Source of the DNA: AC-37 sp035275105
GTDB lineage: Bacteria > Actinomycetota > Thermoleophilia > Solirubrobacterales > Thermoleophilaceae
DNA: 7,591 bases
Assembly: GCA_035275105.1 (NCBI GenBank)
Contig: DATENL010000199.1
Coordinates: 1 to 7,591, forward strand
Direction of reading: 5' to 3'
Position 1 is the first letter of the stretch, and each line of letters begins with the position of its first letter. The translations under genes were made by a program, and so were the position numbers. Below the pieces are notes generated by a model that searched no databases, was not told the origin of the DNA, and worked only from the letters and a program-made list of their open reading frames with translations. Below, one piece after another: positions 6,196 to 7,591 of this stretch.

Positions 6196-6981
6196 GTGAA
6201 GCTCCTGTTCGTCGGTGACGTGGTGGGCAGCCCCGGCCGGCGGGCGCTCGCCGACCTCCTGCCCGAGCTGCGCGAGCGGCACCGCCCCGACTGGGTCGTG
6301 GTGAACGGCGAGAACGCGGCCGGCGGCATCGGGATCAACGCGAAGATCGTCCGCGAGATGCTCGACGACCTCGCCGTCGACGCGATCACCCTCGGCAACC
6401 ACGCCTACCGCCACCGCGACGTCTACGAGCTGCTCGACACCGAGCCGCGGATCGTGCGCCCCGCGAACTACCCGAAGGGGAACCCGGGACGCGGGCACAC
6501 GGTGGTCGAGCGCGACGGGATGAGCCTGGCCGTCGTGAACCTGAGCGGCCAGGTGTTCATAGAGGCGGCGCGCTCGCCGTTCTCGGAGGCCGACGCGATC
6601 CTCGCCGAGCTGCGCGGCAAGGCCGAGCACGTGCTCGTGGACTTCCACGCCGAGGCGACGAGCGAGAAGGTCGCCATGGGCTGGCACCTGGACGGCCGCG
6701 TGACCGCCTGTGTCGGCACGCACACCCACGTGCCGACAGCCGACGGGCGCGTCCTGCCCGGGGGGACCGCCTACATCTCGGACGTCGGCATGACCGGCGC
6801 CCGCGGCGGCGTGATCGGCGTCCGCCGCGAGCAGGCGCTGGAGCGCTTCCGGACGATGATGCCGATCAAGTTCGAGACCGCCGACGAGGACCCCTGGCTG
6901 ATGGCCGTCCTGGTCGAGGCCGGCCCCGACGGCCGCGCTACGGCGATAGAGCAGCTGCTGGTCGAGGCTCCGGGCGGTTAG
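6196..6981 (+). CDS. ymdB: YmdB-family metallophosphoesterase (2',3'-cyclic-nucleotide 2'-phosphodiesterase-like)
   Basis: The 261-residue product matches the length of YmdB (about 264) and shows the dinuclear metal-site residues in the expected order: Asp8 in LFVGDVVG, Glu39 and Asn40 in VNGENAAGG, Asn68 and His69 in LGNH, His151 in DFHAEATSEK, and His176 and His178 in VGTHTHVPT. The C-terminal YISDVGMTG and FRTMMPIKFE segments are also family features. Members hydrolyse cyclic nucleotide phosphodiesters, and in Bacillus YmdB influences the choice between motility and biofilm formation; the role here is unknown. One difference is that the usual Trp-containing GNHTW segment reads GNHAYRH. The GTG at 6196 begins exactly at the conserved beta strand (VKLLFVGD). 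The ATG at 6157 would add 13 unconserved residues and overlap the divergent ATPase start. It appears to be a single-gene unit, convergent with the glycosyltransferase-like gene. Confidence 0.93.
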   Translation: MKLLFVGDVVGSPGRRALADLLPELRERHRPDWVVVNGENAAGGIGINAKIVREMLDDLAVDAITLGNHAYRHRDVYELLDTEPRIVRPANYPKGNPGRGHTVVERDGMSLAVVNLSGQVFIEAARSPFSEADAILAELRGKAEHVLVDFHAEATSEKVAMGWHLDGRVTACVGTHTHVPTADGRVLPGGTAYISDVGMTGARGGVIGVRREQALERFRTMMPIKFETADEDPWLMAVLVEAGPDGRATAIEQLLVEAPGG

Positions 6982-6984
6982 AGC

Positions 6985-7015
6985 GCCGCCGCAAACTGCG
7001 GCTTTCTACGGCGGC
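6985..7015 (+). terminator. Possible weak terminator with two competing stems after the ymdB-family gene
   Basis: Four bases after the stop, GCCGC (6988-6992) pairs perfectly with GCGGC (6998-7002) around a 5-nt AAACT loop and is followed by TTTCT, which resembles a short intrinsic terminator. A mutually exclusive 7-bp stem pairs GCCGCCG (6985-6991) with CGGCGGC (7009-7015). The T tract is short and interrupted, so termination efficiency is doubtful and the pairing could be chance in GC-rich DNA. Confidence 0.35.
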
Positions 7016-7021
7016 CGAAAC

Positions 7022-7072
7022 GGAGGTGGCACGTTTTTCGTCCCATATATGGCCGTAATACGTGCCACCTCC
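7022..7072. repeat. 51-bp inverted repeat with an AT-rich palindromic core
   Basis: GGAGGTGGCACGT (7022-7034) is repeated perfectly inverted at 7060-7072 (13 bp). The 25-nt spacer contains CCATATATGG (7043-7052), itself a perfect 10-bp palindrome whose centre is within half a base of the outer repeat's centre. It lies between the convergent ends of the ymdB-family gene and the glycosyltransferase-like gene and is the most AT-rich spot nearby. As RNA from the minus strand the stem is followed by GTTTC, a poor U tract, and from plus by CTCCGG, so a classical bidirectional terminator is not well supported. A dispersed intergenic palindrome or a protein-binding site is also possible. Confidence 0.6.
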
Positions 7073-7085
7073 CTCCGGGCACCGG

Positions 7086-7591
7086 TTATCGGCCGACGAG
7101 CGCGGGTTCGGGCTCGGCTGCACGCACGGGCGGAGCGCCGCGCGGCGTGGGCGAGGCGACCGGCCGGGCCAGCAGCGCCACGAACACCAGCGGCGCGAAC
7201 CACGGGACGTAGAGGTAGAACCAGTGGTCGGCTCCGATCTGGAGCGCGATCAGGACCGCCGCCCCAAGCGCCGCCACCTGGGCGGTCGAGCGGCGGCCGC
7301 GGGGGACGAACGCGACCGCGACGGCGAGCGCGCAGGCGCCCACGAGCACGATCGTGTGGAGCGCGTTGAGCGAGCCGTACTGGCCCCAGATGCTGAATGG
7401 CGAGTTGCGCCCGGCCTGGTAGCCGAGCGTCCGGTCCCACAGCCCGCGCACGCCGTCGTCGGGCAGGAAGGGGAGGAACGCCGCGGCCGCGACCACGGCG
7501 AAGGCGACGGCGGCGAGCAGCACGCCGCGCCGCGACGGCGAGCGGCCGCGGACGAACAGCGGGGCGAGCGCCGCGGGCGCGAGCTTGGTGG
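7086..7591 (-). CDS. Multi-pass membrane protein resembling GT87 (DUF2029) glycosyltransferases, partial
   Basis: Only the C-terminal 167 residues are present; the frame stays open to the right edge. The visible sequence starts TKLAPAALAPLFV, then a basic loop, then a hydrophobic helix (VLLAAVAFAVVAAAAFLPFL), then a loop with a GYQAGRNSPFSIWGQYG segment, two more helices (TIVLVGACALAVAVAFV; VAALGAAVLIALQI) and a final helix near HWFYLYVPWFAPLVFVALLA, ending in a Pro/Ala/Glu-rich tail. The TKL.P..L.PLF and R.SPFS.W patterns recall the C-terminal part of GT87-type polyprenyl-phosphate-dependent sugar transferases, which act on the outer face of the membrane in envelope glycan assembly. The catalytic N-terminal aspartates are outside the window, so the family call is tentative and the sugar and acceptor are unknown. 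The GTG at 7523 is internal, not the start. The stop (TAA) is at 7086-7088, 105 nt from the end of the convergent ymdB-family gene. Confidence 0.65.
   Translation of the reverse strand, partial: TKLAPAALAPLFVRGRSPSRRGVLLAAVAFAVVAAAAFLPFLPDDGVRGLWDRTLGYQAGRNSPFSIWGQYGSLNALHTIVLVGACALAVAVAFVPRGRRSTAQVAALGAAVLIALQIGADHWFYLYVPWFAPLVFVALLARPVASPTPRGAPPVRAAEPEPALVGR

Noticed and set aside
7022..7072. Insertion-sequence end or CRISPR repeat
   Set aside because: There is a single inverted pair, no transposase, no direct target duplication seen, and no regularly spaced copies in the window.
7521..7523. GTG as the start of the right-edge membrane protein gene
   Set aside because: The frame continues upstream to the window edge with family-like sequence (TKLAPAALAPLFV), so this GTG is internal.
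1..7591. Defence island, prophage or novel multi-gene system
   Set aside because: All genes fit housekeeping or transport families of uniform composition. No nuclease, toxin, reverse transcriptase, integrase or phage structural gene is visible.

Overview
The window is a very GC-rich (about 70% by eye), gene-dense bacterial segment with GTG and TTG starts, overlapping genes and very short intergenic gaps. Protein content (fused siroheme decarboxylase beside hemB and hemL, a YmdB-type phosphodiesterase, a GT87-like membrane glycosyltransferase) and base composition fit a high-GC actinobacterium, possibly Thermoleophilia (Solirubrobacterales or Gaiellales). This assignment is inference from style and gene content, not from a marker gene. 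I see no mobile element, tRNA, rRNA or CRISPR array.

Layout. (1) Positions 3059 to 1, minus strand: a tight tetrapyrrole operon, hemB, then a fused two-domain siroheme decarboxylase (Ahb type), then hemL, which runs off the left edge. The genes overlap by 13 and 4 nt. HemL makes 5-aminolevulinate and HemB condenses it to porphobilinogen. The decarboxylase acts much later, on sirohaem, so the operon points to the sirohaem-dependent haem route. (2) 3060-3111: a 52-bp divergent promoter region made almost entirely of an inverted repeat carrying a mirrored TAGACT box. (3) 3112-4215, plus: a methyltransferase with an N-terminal zinc ribbon, whose 3' end overlaps the convergent ABC permease gene by 108 bp. 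(4) 6158 to 4108, minus: a two-gene ABC exporter (ATPase, then ABC-2 permease) joined by a 1-nt TGATG overlap. (5) 6159-6195: a 37-bp divergent gap, apparently arranged for leaderless transcripts. (6) 6196-6981, plus: ymdB-family metallophosphoesterase. (7) 6982-7085: a convergent intergenic region with competing hairpins and a 51-bp dyad containing CCATATATGG. (8) 7591 to 7086, minus: the C-terminal part of a multi-pass membrane protein resembling GT87 glycosyltransferases.

The strongest biological message is the haem operon with the fused sirohaem decarboxylase, a protein easily mislabelled as an AsnC/Lrp regulator. The most interesting non-coding signals are the two inverted repeats at 3066-3101 and 7022-7072. 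I found no evidence of a wholly new multi-gene system.
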